This document shows, piece after piece, positions 41,610 to 51,498 of a stretch of 64,000 nucleotides of DNA; the stretch's first letter is position 1, and each line of letters begins with the position of its first letter. Where the stretch lies: NCBI GenBank assembly GCA_018814305.1, contig JAHJAA010000044.1, positions 1 to 64,000 of the forward strand. The letters are read 5' to 3'. The notes under the pieces are model-generated. The model was not told the DNA's origin, ran no database searches, and was given only the letters and a program-made list of their open reading frames with translations. Origin of the DNA: Pseudomonadota bacterium. GTDB lineage: Bacteria; Desulfobacterota; Desulfobulbia; Desulfobulbales; JAGXFP01. Made by a program: the position numbers and the translations under genes.

Positions 41610-44399
41610 ATGGACTACCGGTCGACCCTCAACCTCCCCGAGACTAATTTCAAGATGAAGGCCAGCCTGGCCCAGCGGGAACCAGAAATGTTGAAGAAGT
41701 GGGACAATGAGGATCTTTACGGGCGGATTCAACGGGCCACCTCAGGTCGGCCGACCTATATTCTCCATGATGGCCCTCCCTACGCTAACGGTCATCTCCA
41801 CATGGGCCATGCCCTGAATAAGATCTTGAAGGATATCATCCTGCGTTCCAAAAGGATGGCCGGTTACCACTGTCCTTTTATTCCCGGCTGGGACTGTCAT
41901 GGTCTCCCCATCGAATTGAACGTGGATAAGGATCTGGGTGCCAAAAAGAAGGAGATCAGCAAACTCTCCTTTCGGAATGCCTGCCGTAAATATGCCGACA
42001 AGTGGATCAAGATCCAGAAGGCTGAGTTCCAACGGCTCGGGGTTCTGGGCGACTGGCAGAATCCCTATCTGACCATTCATTATGAATATGAAGCGGCCAC
42101 GGCCCGGGAGTTCAATCGCTTTCTGATCGACGGTGCTGTGGTCAGGAGCAAGAAGCCTGTTCATTGGTGCCCCTCCTGCGGGACGGCGTTGGCTGAGGCC
42201 GAGGTGGAGTACGAAAATCATACCTCGGATTCCATTTATGTGAAGTTTGCGGTCAAGGATGATCTGGGCGAGATAGTTCCAGAGCTCGCCGGGAAGAAAG
42301 TTTCGGTGATCATCTGGACCACTACCCCCTGGACTCTCCCGGCCAATCTGGCCATAGCTATGCATCCCGATTTTACCTATGCTGCAGTGGCCACCGGCGA
42401 CGAGATCTGGATCCTGGCCGAAGGTCTTGTTGAACAGGCCTTTGCCGCCTTCGGGATCGAAGAGTATCGGATCCTGACAACCTTTGCCGCCACCGGTCTT
42501 GAGGGCCGCCTCTGCCGGCATCCTTTTCTTGACCGTGATTCGGTGATGGTGTTGGCCGATTATGTTACCTTGGAAACCGGGACCGGTTGTGTTCACACGG
42601 CCCCGGGGCACGGTCGGGAGGATTATCTGACCGGGTTGCGCTATAACCTGGATATCCTTTCCCCGGTGGACAGCGCCGGCATTTTCACCGCCGAGGCTGG
42701 ACCTTATGCCGGTAGAGATATCAAGGAGGCCAATCCGGAAATCTGTCGGGATCTTGAGGCCTCGGGTCGCCTGGTCAAGCACGCCCGGATGAAACATAGT
42801 TATCCCCATTGCTGGCGGTGCAAGAAACCGGTGATCTTCCGGGCCACCGAGCAGTGGTTTATCTCCATGGAGCAAAATAATTTACGGGATAAGGCCCTGG
42901 CCGCTATCAATGAGGTGGACTGGATCCCTGTCTGGGGTCGGGAGCGGATCGCTGGCATGGTCACCACCCGGCCGGACTGGTGCCTCTCCCGGCAACGGGC
43001 CTGGGGGGTGCCAATCACCGCCATTCTCTGTGAGGAGTGTGGTACGGTCTGCAATACAGTTGAGGTTAATGACCGTATCGACCAATTGTTCCGGAAGGAA
43101 GGGGCGGATGCCTGGTTCAGCCATCCACTGGAAGATTTTCTCGGTGGGATTATGGCCTGTCCATCATGTGGTAGTTCCAAACTCCGCAAGGAAGAGGATA
43201 TTCTTGACGTTTGGTTCGATTCGGGGACCAGCCACGCTGCGGTTCTGGAGGAGCGCCCGGAACTTTCTTCGCCAGCTGATCTCTATCTGGAAGGCAGTGA
43301 TCAGCATCGGGGCTGGTTTCAGAGTTCGCTGCTTGCCTCTGTCGGTACCCGGGGGCGGGCGCCGTTTCGAAACGTCCTGACCCATGGGTTTGTGGTCCGG
43401 GAGGACGGGCGGAAGATGTCCAAGAGCGAAGGCACTGGAATCGCCCCCGAAGAGATCATTAAGGTCAATGGGGCTGAAATTCTGCGCCTCTGGGTGGCTT
43501 CGGAGGATTACCGGGATGATATCAAGATATCCGACAATATTATCCGGCAACTGTCCGATGCCTACCGGAAGATCAGAAATACCATCCGGTATCTGCTGGG
43601 CAATCTGTCCGATTTTGATCCTTCCATTAATCGGGTTCCGGACGAGCAGATGACCGAGATTGATCAATGGGCCCTATCCCAATTGGAATTACTCCGGCAG
43701 CGGGTGACGGTGTCCTATGAGACCTTTGAATTCCATGGGATTTTTCACCGTTTGTTGAATTTCTGCACGGTGACCATGAGTAATTTCTATCTTGATATTA
43801 TCAAGGATCGGCTCTATACCTCGGCCCCGGACTCTCTGGATCGGCGGGCCGCCCAGACTGTAATCTATGATCTGGCCGAAGGGATTCTGCGGTTGATGTC
43901 GCCGATCCTCTCCTTTACCGCCGCCGAGGCCTGGGGGTTCCTCCCGGAGAGTCCTGACCGGGAGGAGGATGTGACCATGGCGACCTTCCCCAAGGCGCAA
44001 CCGGCACGGATCCGTGACGAATTGAACCGTAAGTGGGAAAAACTCATTCAGGTCCGGGGTGAGTTGACTCGGGCCCTGGAACTGGCCCGGCAGGATAAGA
44101 TCATCGGCCATCCGTTGGAGGCAGCGGTGGAGCTGGCGGTTGAAGGTGAGCTGGCAGCCTTCCTTGATGCCAACTGGGAGACCTTGAAGACCATCGCCCT
44201 GGTTTCGGAACTGATTCGGGTGGAGGCGCCGGGGAGTTCTGCCCTGGTTTCCGAGGAACTCCCTGGATTGGCTGTTTTGGTAAGACCGGCGGCTGGCGGT
44301 AAATGCGAACGATGTTGGACCAGATCAATCTCGGTGGGCGCGGATCAGGCCCATCCATTAATCTGTGACCGATGTGTCGGGGTGGTTAATAGCCTATGA
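41610..44399 (+). CDS. ileS: Isoleucyl-tRNA synthetase
   Basis: A 929-residue class I synthetase. The HIGH motif lies in NGHLHMGHALNKILKD (~60) and the KMSKS loop in GRKMSKSEGTGI (~600). The editing domain is between them. A C-terminal zinc site, CERCWTRSISVG with CDRCVG, closes the protein, as in bacterial IleRS type 1. The ATG has an AGGAG site. Its stop overlaps the lspA start by four bases, linking protein synthesis and lipoprotein signal peptidase in one operon. Confidence 0.97.
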   Translation: MDYRSTLNLPETNFKMKASLAQREPEMLKKWDNEDLYGRIQRATSGRPTYILHDGPPYANGHLHMGHALNKILKDIILRSKRMAGYHCPFIPGWDCHGLPIELNVDKDLGAKKKEISKLSFRNACRKYADKWIKIQKAEFQRLGVLGDWQNPYLTIHYEYEAATAREFNRFLIDGAVVRSKKPVHWCPSCGTALAEAEVEYENHTSDSIYVKFAVKDDLGEIVPELAGKKVSVIIWTTTPWTLPANLAIAMHPDFTYAAVATGDEIWILAEGLVEQAFAAFGIEEYRILTTFAATGLEGRLCRHPFLDRDSVMVLADYVTLETGTGCVHTAPGHGREDYLTGLRYNLDILSPVDSAGIFTAEAGPYAGRDIKEANPEICRDLEASGRLVKHARMKHSYPHCWRCKKPVIFRATEQWFISMEQNNLRDKALAAINEVDWIPVWGRERIAGMVTTRPDWCLSRQRAWGVPITAILCEECGTVCNTVEVNDRIDQLFRKEGADAWFSHPLEDFLGGIMACPSCGSSKLRKEEDILDVWFDSGTSHAAVLEERPELSSPADLYLEGSDQHRGWFQSSLLASVGTRGRAPFRNVLTHGFVVREDGRKMSKSEGTGIAPEEIIKVNGAEILRLWVASEDYRDDIKISDNIIRQLSDAYRKIRNTIRYLLGNLSDFDPSINRVPDEQMTEIDQWALSQLELLRQRVTVSYETFEFHGIFHRLLNFCTVTMSNFYLDIIKDRLYTSAPDSLDRRAAQTVIYDLAEGILRLMSPILSFTAAEAWGFLPESPDREEDVTMATFPKAQPARIRDELNRKWEKLIQVRGELTRALELARQDKIIGHPLEAAVELAVEGELAAFLDANWETLKTIALVSELIRVEAPGSSALVSEELPGLAVLVRPAAGGKCERCWTRSISVGADQAHPLICDRCVGVVNSL

Positions 44400-44905
44400 A
44401 ACCGTTTCCTATGATCAAGGCCCTATGCTGGGTTCTGGTGGTGGTTGTTGCTGATCAACTTACTAAGCTGTGGGTGGTCGGGGTCTTTTTGCCCTATGAG
44501 TCCAAGGAAGTGATTCCGGGTTTCTTTAACCTTGCCTTTGTGACCAATACCGGGGCGGCCTTCGGGATTCTGGCCGGGGAACAAAATATCTGGCGACAGT
44601 TGTTCTTTGTCGGGGTGGCCGGGGTTGCCCTGGTGGTGCTGGTTGGTGCCTTCCGGCAGTATCGGAACCGGGGTGCTTTGCATGTCGCGGCGATTATCAT
44701 GGTGGCGGGCGGGGCCTTGGGCAACCTGATTGATCGGTTGCGGTTGGGACATGTGATCGATTTTCTGGATTTTTATTATCGAACCCACCACTGGCCGGCC
44801 TTTAATCTGGCCGATTCGGCGATTACGGTGGGAGTTGGGCTTTTTTTGCTGGCTACGATCCGGGAGCCTGAACCTACCGAAATGGGAAGTGAAACTCATG
44901 AGTGA
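44396..44905 (+). CDS. lspA: Lipoprotein signal peptidase II
   Basis: A 169-residue inner-membrane aspartic protease with four membrane helices. Family motifs are TNTGAAFGIL (~45), GALGNLIDRL (~108) with one catalytic aspartate, and FNLADSAITVGV (~143) with the other. It removes signal peptides from prolipoproteins, of which this window encodes several. It overlaps ileS upstream (ATGA) and fabD downstream (8 bases). Confidence 0.95.
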   Translation: MKPFPMIKALCWVLVVVVADQLTKLWVVGVFLPYESKEVIPGFFNLAFVTNTGAAFGILAGEQNIWRQLFFVGVAGVALVVLVGAFRQYRNRGALHVAAIIMVAGGALGNLIDRLRLGHVIDFLDFYYRTHHWPAFNLADSAITVGVGLFLLATIREPEPTEMGSETHE

Positions 44906-45854
44906 AAAATCGAAGATTGCCTTTCTTTTTCCCGGGCAGGGCTCGCAGTTTGTGGGGATGGGCCGGGAATTTCTGGAAACCGATGAGGAGGCCCGGCGGA
45001 TTCTGGATCTGGCCGATTCTTTGAGCGGTTTTCCCATCAAGCGTCTCTGTCTGGAAGGTCCGGTGGAGGAGTTGACCCGCACCGCCCATCTGCAACCGGC
45101 TATTACCGCTTTGAATTTGATCTGTTGCAACGCCTTGACCAAGGCGGGAGTAAAGCCCGATTTTGTGGTCGGGCATAGTCTCGGTGAATATGCGGCGCTC
45201 TGTGCTGCTGGAGTCGTAGGGGATGAGGCGACCCTTAAGCTGGTTACCGAACGTGGCCGGTTGATGGAGAGGGAGGCCGGGCTCAATCCCGGTTCAATGC
45301 AGGCGATCTTGAAATTATCCATGGAGCAGGTCGTGGAGATTATTGCCCAGGTTAAGGATTGTGGGGTGATCACTGCTGCCAATCATAATTCTGCCCAGCA
45401 GATCGTCATCTCCGGGGAAGTCAGGGCCTTGGAAGCAGCGGCTGAACTGGTTGCCGAGCAGGGCGGGCGGGCAATTCCGTTGCCGGTGAGCGGTGCCTGG
45501 CACAGTGATTTGGTTCGGGGAGCGATTGACGATTTTTCGCGGTTCATGGCAACCGTTGAATTCAGCTCACCACAATTACCCCTGTTTTTTAATGTTACCG
45601 CGGCTGAAGAGCACGATCCAACGGTCATCCGGAGGATCATGTCCCGCCAGATTGCCGCAACCGTTCGGTGGTTTGAGATCATCAACCAACTTATGGCCCG
45701 TGAGGTCCGGGTTTTTGTTGAAGTCGGTCCCAAGAATGTTCTGTGCGGACTATTGAAGAAGATTCTTCCCAAAGATTACGAGCACCGGGTTTTTCAGGTT
45801 GATACCCCCGAGGCGGTGGCCCGTTGCCGTCAGGATCTGGCCGATCATCCCTGA
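44898..45854 (+). CDS. fabD: Malonyl-CoA:ACP transacylase
   Basis: A 318-residue acyltransferase. The oxyanion glutamine is in FPGQGSQ (~10), the active-site serine in VGHSLGEYAALCAAG (~92), and the catalytic histidine in SGAWHSDLV (~200). It loads malonyl groups on acyl carrier protein for fatty acid synthesis. The ATG at 44898 is chosen because the frame opens directly into the conserved start, inside the end of lspA. No other fab genes follow. Confidence 0.95.
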   Translation: MSEKSKIAFLFPGQGSQFVGMGREFLETDEEARRILDLADSLSGFPIKRLCLEGPVEELTRTAHLQPAITALNLICCNALTKAGVKPDFVVGHSLGEYAALCAAGVVGDEATLKLVTERGRLMEREAGLNPGSMQAILKLSMEQVVEIIAQVKDCGVITAANHNSAQQIVISGEVRALEAAAELVAEQGGRAIPLPVSGAWHSDLVRGAIDDFSRFMATVEFSSPQLPLFFNVTAAEEHDPTVIRRIMSRQIAATVRWFEIINQLMAREVRVFVEVGPKNVLCGLLKKILPKDYEHRVFQVDTPEAVARCRQDLADHP

Positions 45855-46099
45855 ATGGTACCATCGTTTATTGGCGCTTGACAGAACGAATTTCAACAGG
45901 TATCTTTCCGGGTTTTCTGTCTCGTCGATGTGCCCTGTCAATCAGAATGGGTTGTTGGGCAGTGCTTTTGTCGGCCCCACGTTGGGTTTTTAAAAGAGAA
46001 TAATGCTCGTCGGTTACGTCAAACGATGAAACTGTGGGCATTTTTATATTTAACTGAAGAATGGCCGAATGGCCGTTTTTGACTGTTGGCAAAGCCCTT
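45855..46099. other. Intergenic region before ffh
   Basis: No gene or terminator is convincing here. It separates the ileS operon from the ffh operon. Confidence 0.35.
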
Positions 46100-47467
46100 A
46101 TGTTTGACGCCTTATCCGATAAACTCAATAGTGCCTTCAAGAAACTTCGAGGGCACGGCAAGCTTTCCGAAGATAATATCAAGGGAGCCATGCGGGAGGT
46201 GCGGACTGCCCTCCTGGAAGCCGATGTCAATTTTAAGGTGGTTAAGGATTTCATCGCCTCGGTATCTGAGAAGGCGGTGGGGCAGGAGGTTCTTGACAGC
46301 CTGGCCCCGGGGCAGCAGGTTGTCAAGGTTGTTCATAGCCACCTGATTGAGTTGTTAGGTGGCGCGGCAGAACCACTGAATGTAGGTGGCCCCCAGCCGG
46401 TGGTCATTATGCTGGTCGGGTTGCAGGGGTCCGGTAAGACCACCACCACCGGTAAATTGGCTAAACTGCTGCAGAGCCAAGGTCGGCGTCCCTATCTGGT
46501 TCCGGCTGACGTCTATCGCCCGGCCGCCATTGAGCAACTTAAGGTGCTTGGCGGAAGCCTTGCCTTGCCGGTTCATCCGTCCGAGGGCGGTCAGAATCCG
46601 GTTGATATCTGCCGTGCTGCCGTTGCCACGGCGAAGTTGAAAAATTGTGATACGGTTCTGATTGATACCGCAGGGCGGCTTCATGTTGATGAAGAACTCA
46701 TGCGGGAACTCAGTTTGATCAAAAAGGACCTGCGGCCGGCTGAGATTTTGTTTGTAGCCGATGCCATGACCGGGCAGGATGCGGTAACCGTTGCTGAGAA
46801 ATTCAATCAGGACCTCTCGATCAGCGGGGTAATCCTGACTAAGATGGACGGCGATGCCCGCGGTGGTGCCGCCCTCTCCATCAAGAAGGTAACTGACCGG
46901 CCCATTAAATTTGTAGGTGTTGGTGAGGGTCTTGACGCCCTGGAAGTATTCCACCCCGATCGACTGGCCTCCCGGATCCTTGGAATGGGTGATGTCCTCA
47001 CCCTGATCGAGAGGGCTGAGGCGGTTGTTGATCAGAAGAAGGCTGAGAAACTTGCCCAAAAAATCCGCAAGAATACCTTCTCGCTGGAAGATTTTCGTGA
47101 TCAGATTCAACAGATCCGTAAGATGGGAAATTTGGAACAACTCATGGGGATGGTTCCCGGGATGAGTCGTTTAAAGCAGATGAACAATCTGCCCAAACCC
47201 GACGAAAAGGAACTGGGCCGGATTGAGGCGATCATCAATTCGATGACCCTTGATGAGCGGCGTAAATATCAGATTATTGACTCCAGTCGACGGCAGAGGA
47301 TCGCCCGAGGTAGCGGTACCACGGTGCAGGATGTCAATAAAGTAATCAAGAGCTATAGTGATATGCTCAAGATGATGCAAAAGATGAAGGGCATGGGGGC
47401 GTTTGGTGCTGCCGGTCCTGGATCAGGAAAGAAAAAGAGAAAGCGCCCGAAGGGATTGTTTCGCTAG
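46100..47467 (+). CDS. ffh: Signal recognition particle GTPase
   Basis: A 455-residue protein with the N domain, the G domain (GLQGSGKTTTTGKLA near 107, DTAGRLHVD near 190, TKMDGDARGGAAL near 250) and the methionine-rich M domain (~330-455, MQKMKGMGAF). It binds signal sequences and 4.5S RNA and targets ribosomes to the membrane. The start at 46100 (MFDALSDKLNSAF) follows the family; the ribosome site is weak. It leads a classic operon with rpsP, khpA, rimM and trmD. Confidence 0.97.
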   Translation: MFDALSDKLNSAFKKLRGHGKLSEDNIKGAMREVRTALLEADVNFKVVKDFIASVSEKAVGQEVLDSLAPGQQVVKVVHSHLIELLGGAAEPLNVGGPQPVVIMLVGLQGSGKTTTTGKLAKLLQSQGRRPYLVPADVYRPAAIEQLKVLGGSLALPVHPSEGGQNPVDICRAAVATAKLKNCDTVLIDTAGRLHVDEELMRELSLIKKDLRPAEILFVADAMTGQDAVTVAEKFNQDLSISGVILTKMDGDARGGAALSIKKVTDRPIKFVGVGEGLDALEVFHPDRLASRILGMGDVLTLIERAEAVVDQKKAEKLAQKIRKNTFSLEDFRDQIQQIRKMGNLEQLMGMVPGMSRLKQMNNLPKPDEKELGRIEAIINSMTLDERRKYQIIDSSRRQRIARGSGTTVQDVNKVIKSYSDMLKMMQKMKGMGAFGAAGPGSGKKKRKRPKGLFR

Positions 47468-47521
47468 GGCATCCCCGGGGAGATAATGCCCCCGGAAAGA
47501 ACAGTAAGGAGGAAACCGTTC

Positions 47522-47776
47522 ATGGCTGTAAAGATTCGACTGGCGAGGCTCGGCCGGACCAAGAGACCATTTTATCGTATCGTGGTGGCAAATTCCGAGG
47601 CTCCTCGGGACGGTAAGTTTCTGGAAGTAGTTGGAACCTACGATCCTTTGAAGGAACCGGCTGAAGTTAAGATTAAGCTTGATAAATTGCAGCATTGGCT
47701 TGATCTCGGCGCCCAGCCTACCGACACGGTGCGGAGTTTGATTGTCAAAGCCCAAGCCCCAGTAGCGGCGGAATAA
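47522..47776 (+). CDS. rpsP: 30S ribosomal protein S16
   Basis: A protein of 84 residues beginning [20 protein letters not shown], the conserved S16 start. AAGGAGG precedes the ATG. It binds 16S rRNA in the body of the small subunit. Confidence 0.97.
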   Translation: MAVKIRLARLGRTKRPFYRIVVANSEAPRDGKFLEVVGTYDPLKEPAEVKIKLDKLQHWLDLGAQPTDTVRSLIVKAQAPVAAE

Positions 47777-47782
47777 TCCGCC

Positions 47783-48013
47783 ATGAAGGAACTGGTCAGT
47801 TATATTGCGGCTTCCTTGGTGGACGACCAGGATGCGGTCCAAGTCAATGAGGTCGACCAGGGTGATGTCAGGGTTTTTGAACTCAGAGTCGCCAAGGATG
47901 ATCTGGGTAAGGTTATCGGCAAACAGGGCCGGACGGCCAGAGCAATCCGAACCTTGTTGGCCATCTCGGCAACCCGGAACGGTTGCAAAGCCCGTTTGGA
48001 GATCATGGAGTAG
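47783..48013 (+). CDS. khpA: KH-domain RNA-binding protein KhpA
   Basis: A 76-residue protein consisting of one KH domain with the GKQG loop in KVIGKQGRTARAIRTLL (~48). It is placed between rpsP and rimM as usual. KhpA binds RNA, often with KhpB, and affects translation and envelope growth in other bacteria. Only six bases separate it from rpsP. Confidence 0.93.
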   Translation: MKELVSYIAASLVDDQDAVQVNEVDQGDVRVFELRVAKDDLGKVIGKQGRTARAIRTLLAISATRNGCKARLEIME

Positions 48014-48147
48014 CCTTTTCCCCTCTTTTGGCAAGTCCCTTGAGCTTTTTGGGCTCTTGGGGGTGGCTGCTGTGATCTCGGCGTTTTCCCGTCATGATTA
48101 TTTCCCCGGGCCGTATCCGGTCGGGGTAGAGATGGAGTTCGTCGTCA

Positions 48148-48678
48148 ATGGTGCCTGACCCACGAAAATATGTGCATGTCGGCCAGGTGGTCAAGGCCCA
48201 TGGGATCAAGGGGGAGCTGAAGATAGCTCCCTTTGCTGATGATCCTGCTGACTTTACTTATTATTCCCAGCTTATTCTGATTGGGCCTGGCGATGATATC
48301 CAGCACGAATTTAAAGTGATCGGGTGTCGTCCTCAGGCCCGTCATGTTTTGGTTACTCTGGCCGGGAGTAACGATCGTTTAAGTGCTGAGGTGCTGGTTG
48401 GTGCCGCCGTATGGGTCCCCAAGGAATTTTTGCCTCCCCTGGCCGAAGATGAGTTCTACTGGCACGATATGGTGGGGCTTTCTGTTACTACCGAGAATGG
48501 TCGGTCGTTGGGGCGGGTTAAATCATTGTTCACTGCTGGGCCCGGCGGGCACGACGTGTTGGTTGTACGCGGGACTGGCCGAGAATATCTGATCCCTGCC
48601 CGTCGTGAGTTCATCGTCAGCATGGATTCCATGGCCGGTATTCTGGTTGTTGCCGATGTGCCGGGACTGTTTGACTGA
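48148..48678 (+). CDS. rimM: Ribosome maturation factor RimM
   Basis: A 176-residue protein with an N-terminal RimM barrel (VGQVVKAHGIKGELKIAPF near 10) and a C-terminal PRC-barrel (EFYWHDMVGLSVTTENGRSL near 108). It helps assemble the 30S head and binds S19. The 134-base gap to khpA is longer than others in this operon, with no gene seen in it. Confidence 0.94.
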   Translation: MVPDPRKYVHVGQVVKAHGIKGELKIAPFADDPADFTYYSQLILIGPGDDIQHEFKVIGCRPQARHVLVTLAGSNDRLSAEVLVGAAVWVPKEFLPPLAEDEFYWHDMVGLSVTTENGRSLGRVKSLFTAGPGGHDVLVVRGTGREYLIPARREFIVSMDSMAGILVVADVPGLFD

Positions 48679-48737
48679 TATTTGTTTTTCTTCCCCCGTC
48701 ACGATGGTAACGGTTCCCTCCTTTCCAGTTGACTACC

Positions 48738-49502
48738 ATGCGATTCGATATTCTCTCCATTCTTCCCGGTGTATTGGCTTCTCCTTTGCAAGAGGGGATC
48801 ATCAGCCGGGCCATCAAGGCCACCAAGGCCGAAATTGAAATTCACAATATCAGGGATTTTACCACCGATAAACATTCCACCACCGATGACCGACCCTACG
48901 GCGGGGGTGAGGGAATGGTGCTCAAAGTAGAGCCCATTGCCGCTACCCTGGAGCACGTCACCCGTCTTCACGGGCCCGGTCGGGTGATTATGCTTAGCCC
49001 TCAGGGGCCGGTGTACACCCAGAAAAAGGCTGAACAACTGGCGGAACTGGACCATCTTATTCTGCTCTGCGGGCGTTATGAAGGGGTGGATAGTCGGGCC
49101 GTTGAGCTCTTTGTTGACGAAGAACTTTCCATTGGTGATTTTATTCTGACCGGCGGAGAGCTTGCCGCCATGATCCTGGTCGATTCCATCATTCGACTAT
49201 TGCCGGGGGTCTTGGGTTGTGCCGATTCTGCCGTCCATGACACCTTCAGCCGTAATCTGCTCAAGCATCCCCAATATACCAGGCCCCGAACCTACGATGG
49301 GCTCGAGGTTCCTGAGGTTTTATTGACCGGTGATCATCAGGCGATCAGCGACTGGCGATTTTTGGCCTCGGTCCGGCAAACTCTGCAAAGGAGGCCGGAA
49401 CTGTTTCGGGTTGTTGAATTCTCTCAAGCGGAGAAAAAACTTTTGTCCCGACATGGTCTGCTGGGCGAGATTGAACGGTTGGTCTTGAAGGGGGAAGAGT
49501 GA
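48738..49502 (+). CDS. trmD: tRNA (guanine-N1)-methyltransferase
   Basis: A 254-residue SPOUT enzyme that methylates G37 in tRNA. Signatures are YGGGEGMVLKVEPI (~55), LLCGRYEGVDSR (~108) and SIGDFILTGGELAAM (~132), forming the SAM knot. The ATG at 48738 is preferred to the TTG start at 48729. Its TGA overlaps the next gene's GTG by four bases. Confidence 0.95.
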   Translation: MRFDILSILPGVLASPLQEGIISRAIKATKAEIEIHNIRDFTTDKHSTTDDRPYGGGEGMVLKVEPIAATLEHVTRLHGPGRVIMLSPQGPVYTQKKAEQLAELDHLILLCGRYEGVDSRAVELFVDEELSIGDFILTGGELAAMILVDSIIRLLPGVLGCADSAVHDTFSRNLLKHPQYTRPRTYDGLEVPEVLLTGDHQAISDWRFLASVRQTLQRRPELFRVVEFSQAEKKLLSRHGLLGEIERLVLKGEE

Positions 49503-50110
49503 ATATCAGTAATTCGGGGGATAAGGTGGCTGGGGCTCGGCACGGTGTGCCGCAGATCGATCTGGCATTGATTCATTACCCCGTATTAAACCGCAAAAGC
49601 GAAATTATCGGTTCCGCTGTAACCAATCTGGATCTTCATGATATCGCTCGGGCTGCAAAAACCTATGGGGTCAACACCTATTATCTGGTGGTTCCCCACC
49701 TGGATCAGCAGTCTCTAGTCAATGATCTGCTCGATCATTGGTTAACCGGCTATGGTGCCACGTATAATACAAAGCGGAAAGAGGCCCTTGGTCTGATTAA
49801 GGTCTGTGATGATTTGGATTGCCTGTATCGAAAGGTTACCGAGAAGTGGGGTGCCCGTCCTACGGTGCTCGCCACCAGTGCCGCTTCCGGTCGACAGGTT
49901 GTTGGTTATGGCGAGGCCCGGAAGCGAATTCAAAGGGGACATCCCCACCTTTTACTGTTTGGCACCGGCTGGGGCCTCGCACCTCAGGTTATGGACCGGA
50001 TCGATGGGGTTCTTCCTCCTATACAGGGAGGGGGGGAGTATAATCATCTTTCCGTCCGCTCTGCGGTTTCAATTATTCTGGACCGGTTGCTGGGGCCAGG
50101 GGCTGAGTGA
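49499..50110 (+). CDS. SPOUT-type RNA methyltransferase (PF09936-like)
   Basis: A 203-residue protein that follows trmD in many Desulfobacterota and related groups. The core starts DLALIHYPVLNRKSEIIGSA and ends with GTGWGLAPQVMDRIDG (~150) and NHLSVRSAVSIILDRL, consistent with a knotted SAM site. The substrate RNA is unknown. It starts with GTG in a GTGA overlap with trmD, so the two are coupled. Confidence 0.85.
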   Translation: MNISNSGDKVAGARHGVPQIDLALIHYPVLNRKSEIIGSAVTNLDLHDIARAAKTYGVNTYYLVVPHLDQQSLVNDLLDHWLTGYGATYNTKRKEALGLIKVCDDLDCLYRKVTEKWGARPTVLATSAASGRQVVGYGEARKRIQRGHPHLLLFGTGWGLAPQVMDRIDGVLPPIQGGGEYNHLSVRSAVSIILDRLLGPGAE

Positions 50111-50337
50111 TTTTTGAAAAAATGACAAAACCTCTAAAACAGCACTGGATATTTTTTTTCTCTTGAGGTATTGTGTGTGGCTTTCGTACCTTTGGTTCGT
50201 GCGGGTGCGTTTTATTTTGAGTTGATTCTGGTTGCGGGTCCCGTTCAATATCATCCCTCTGTGAGGCGTGTTGAGGGTGACGCTGCTCGTTGTGAAGACC
50301 ATCGGGTCTTCCGTTTTACTGTCATGGAGAAGGAACA

Positions 50338-50685
50338 ATGAATATTCTGGAACAGATCGATCGGGAAAACATGCGTTATGACATTCCTGAATTCCGTACG
50401 GGAGACACCGTCAGTGTCCATATCCGGATCATTGAGGGAAATAAAGAACGGGTTCAGATCTTTAAGGGCGTGGTGATTCGTTTCAAAAAAGGGACCATGG
50501 GGGCAAGTTTTACTGTTCGTAAAATCTCCAACGGGATCGGAGTGGAAAAGACCTTCCCTCTTCATTCACCGAGAATCGAGAAGATTGAGCTGAACACCCA
50601 AGGTCGGGTCCGTCGGGCACGGTTGTACTACCTTCGTGAGCTGAAGGGCAAGGCGGCCAGAATCAAGGAGCGCGGCCTCAACTAA
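50338..50685 (+). CDS. rplS: 50S ribosomal protein L19
   Basis: A 115-residue protein of normal length. Conserved segments are [26 protein letters not shown] (split over ~20-45) and the C-terminal [26 protein letters not shown] precedes the ATG. It sits at the subunit interface. A strong terminator follows. Confidence 0.97.
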   Translation: MNILEQIDRENMRYDIPEFRTGDTVSVHIRIIEGNKERVQIFKGVVIRFKKGTMGASFTVRKISNGIGVEKTFPLHSPRIEKIELNTQGRVRRARLYYLRELKGKAARIKERGLN

Positions 50686-50755
50686 TAATCCTTGTGGAAA
50701 GCGATATCTAAAGAACTTGGCGCTAGGCGTTTTAAGTACTTTGGTTTGATTTATG

Positions 50756-50796
50756 CCCTGCCGATAACTGGAATACGTTATGGCAGGGTTTTTTTT
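50756..50796 (+). terminator. Intrinsic terminator after rplS
   Basis: CCCTGCC (50756-50762) pairs with GGCAGGG (50782-50788), extended by ATAAC/GTTAT, with eight T after it. It closes the ffh-rplS transcript before rnhB. Confidence 0.92.
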
Positions 50797-50838
50797 GTGC
50801 CGGGTAATTTTTGATCTAGCCGGTAGTGTGAGGCAATT

Positions 50839-51498
50839 ATGATCCCGCAACGATTGTTTCCTGAGCATGGTTTTGTTGAAACAGATCCCTTTTCTTTCGA
50901 GCGGCATTTGAAGCAGCAGGGATTCGGACTGGTGGCCGGCACCGACGAAGCCGGGCGTGGCCCTTTGGCCGGTCCGGTGGTAGCGGCCTGCGTCATTTTA
51001 CCCGATGGCTGTGATCATCCCGGATACAAGGATTCCAAACAGTTGTCAGCCGTAGCCCGGGCCGGTTTGCGTCGGCAATTGGTTGAGATCGGGGCGAAAA
51101 TCGGGGTCGGAATTGTTTCACCCGAAGAGATTGATCGGGTAAATATTCTCCAGGCCTCGCTATTAGCCATGAAGAAATCCCTGGAGGATCTGAAGGTGAT
51201 TCCTGATTTTTTGCTGGTTGATGGTAAATTCCCGGTACCAATCTGTGTAGCCCAAAAGGCACTGATCAAGGGCGAGAGTCGTAGTCGCTCCATAGCCGCC
51301 GCTTCCATTATAGCCAAGGAAGTGAGGGATGAGATCATGCTTGGTTATGATCAGCAATACCCGCAATTCGATTTTGCCGTTCATAAAGGCTACCCGACCC
51401 GGATCCATCGGCAGAGATTGCAGGAATTCGGGCCCTGTCCGATTCATCGCCGAAGTTTCAAGGGCGTTCGGGAGCATTTCGAGAATCATGACGGATGA
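50839..51498 (+). CDS. rnhB: Ribonuclease HII
   Basis: A 219-residue enzyme with the catalytic acid set beginning in AGTDEAGRGPLAGPVVAAC (~33), DSKQLS and LLVDGKFP (~125), and AASIIAKEVRDE (~155). It cuts RNA in RNA-DNA hybrids, including single ribonucleotides. GAGG precedes the ATG. It overlaps the yraN gene by 11 bases. Confidence 0.95.
   Translation: MIPQRLFPEHGFVETDPFSFERHLKQQGFGLVAGTDEAGRGPLAGPVVAACVILPDGCDHPGYKDSKQLSAVARAGLRRQLVEIGAKIGVGIVSPEEIDRVNILQASLLAMKKSLEDLKVIPDFLLVDGKFPVPICVAQKALIKGESRSRSIAAASIIAKEVRDEIMLGYDQQYPQFDFAVHKGYPTRIHRQRLQEFGPCPIHRRSFKGVREHFENHDG

Noticed and set aside
41742-42875. 377-codon minus-strand frame
   Set aside because: It lies wholly antisense to ileS, whose conserved motifs make the plus strand certain.
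46355-47140. 261-codon minus-strand frame
   Set aside because: Antisense to ffh; no start signal and no family pattern.
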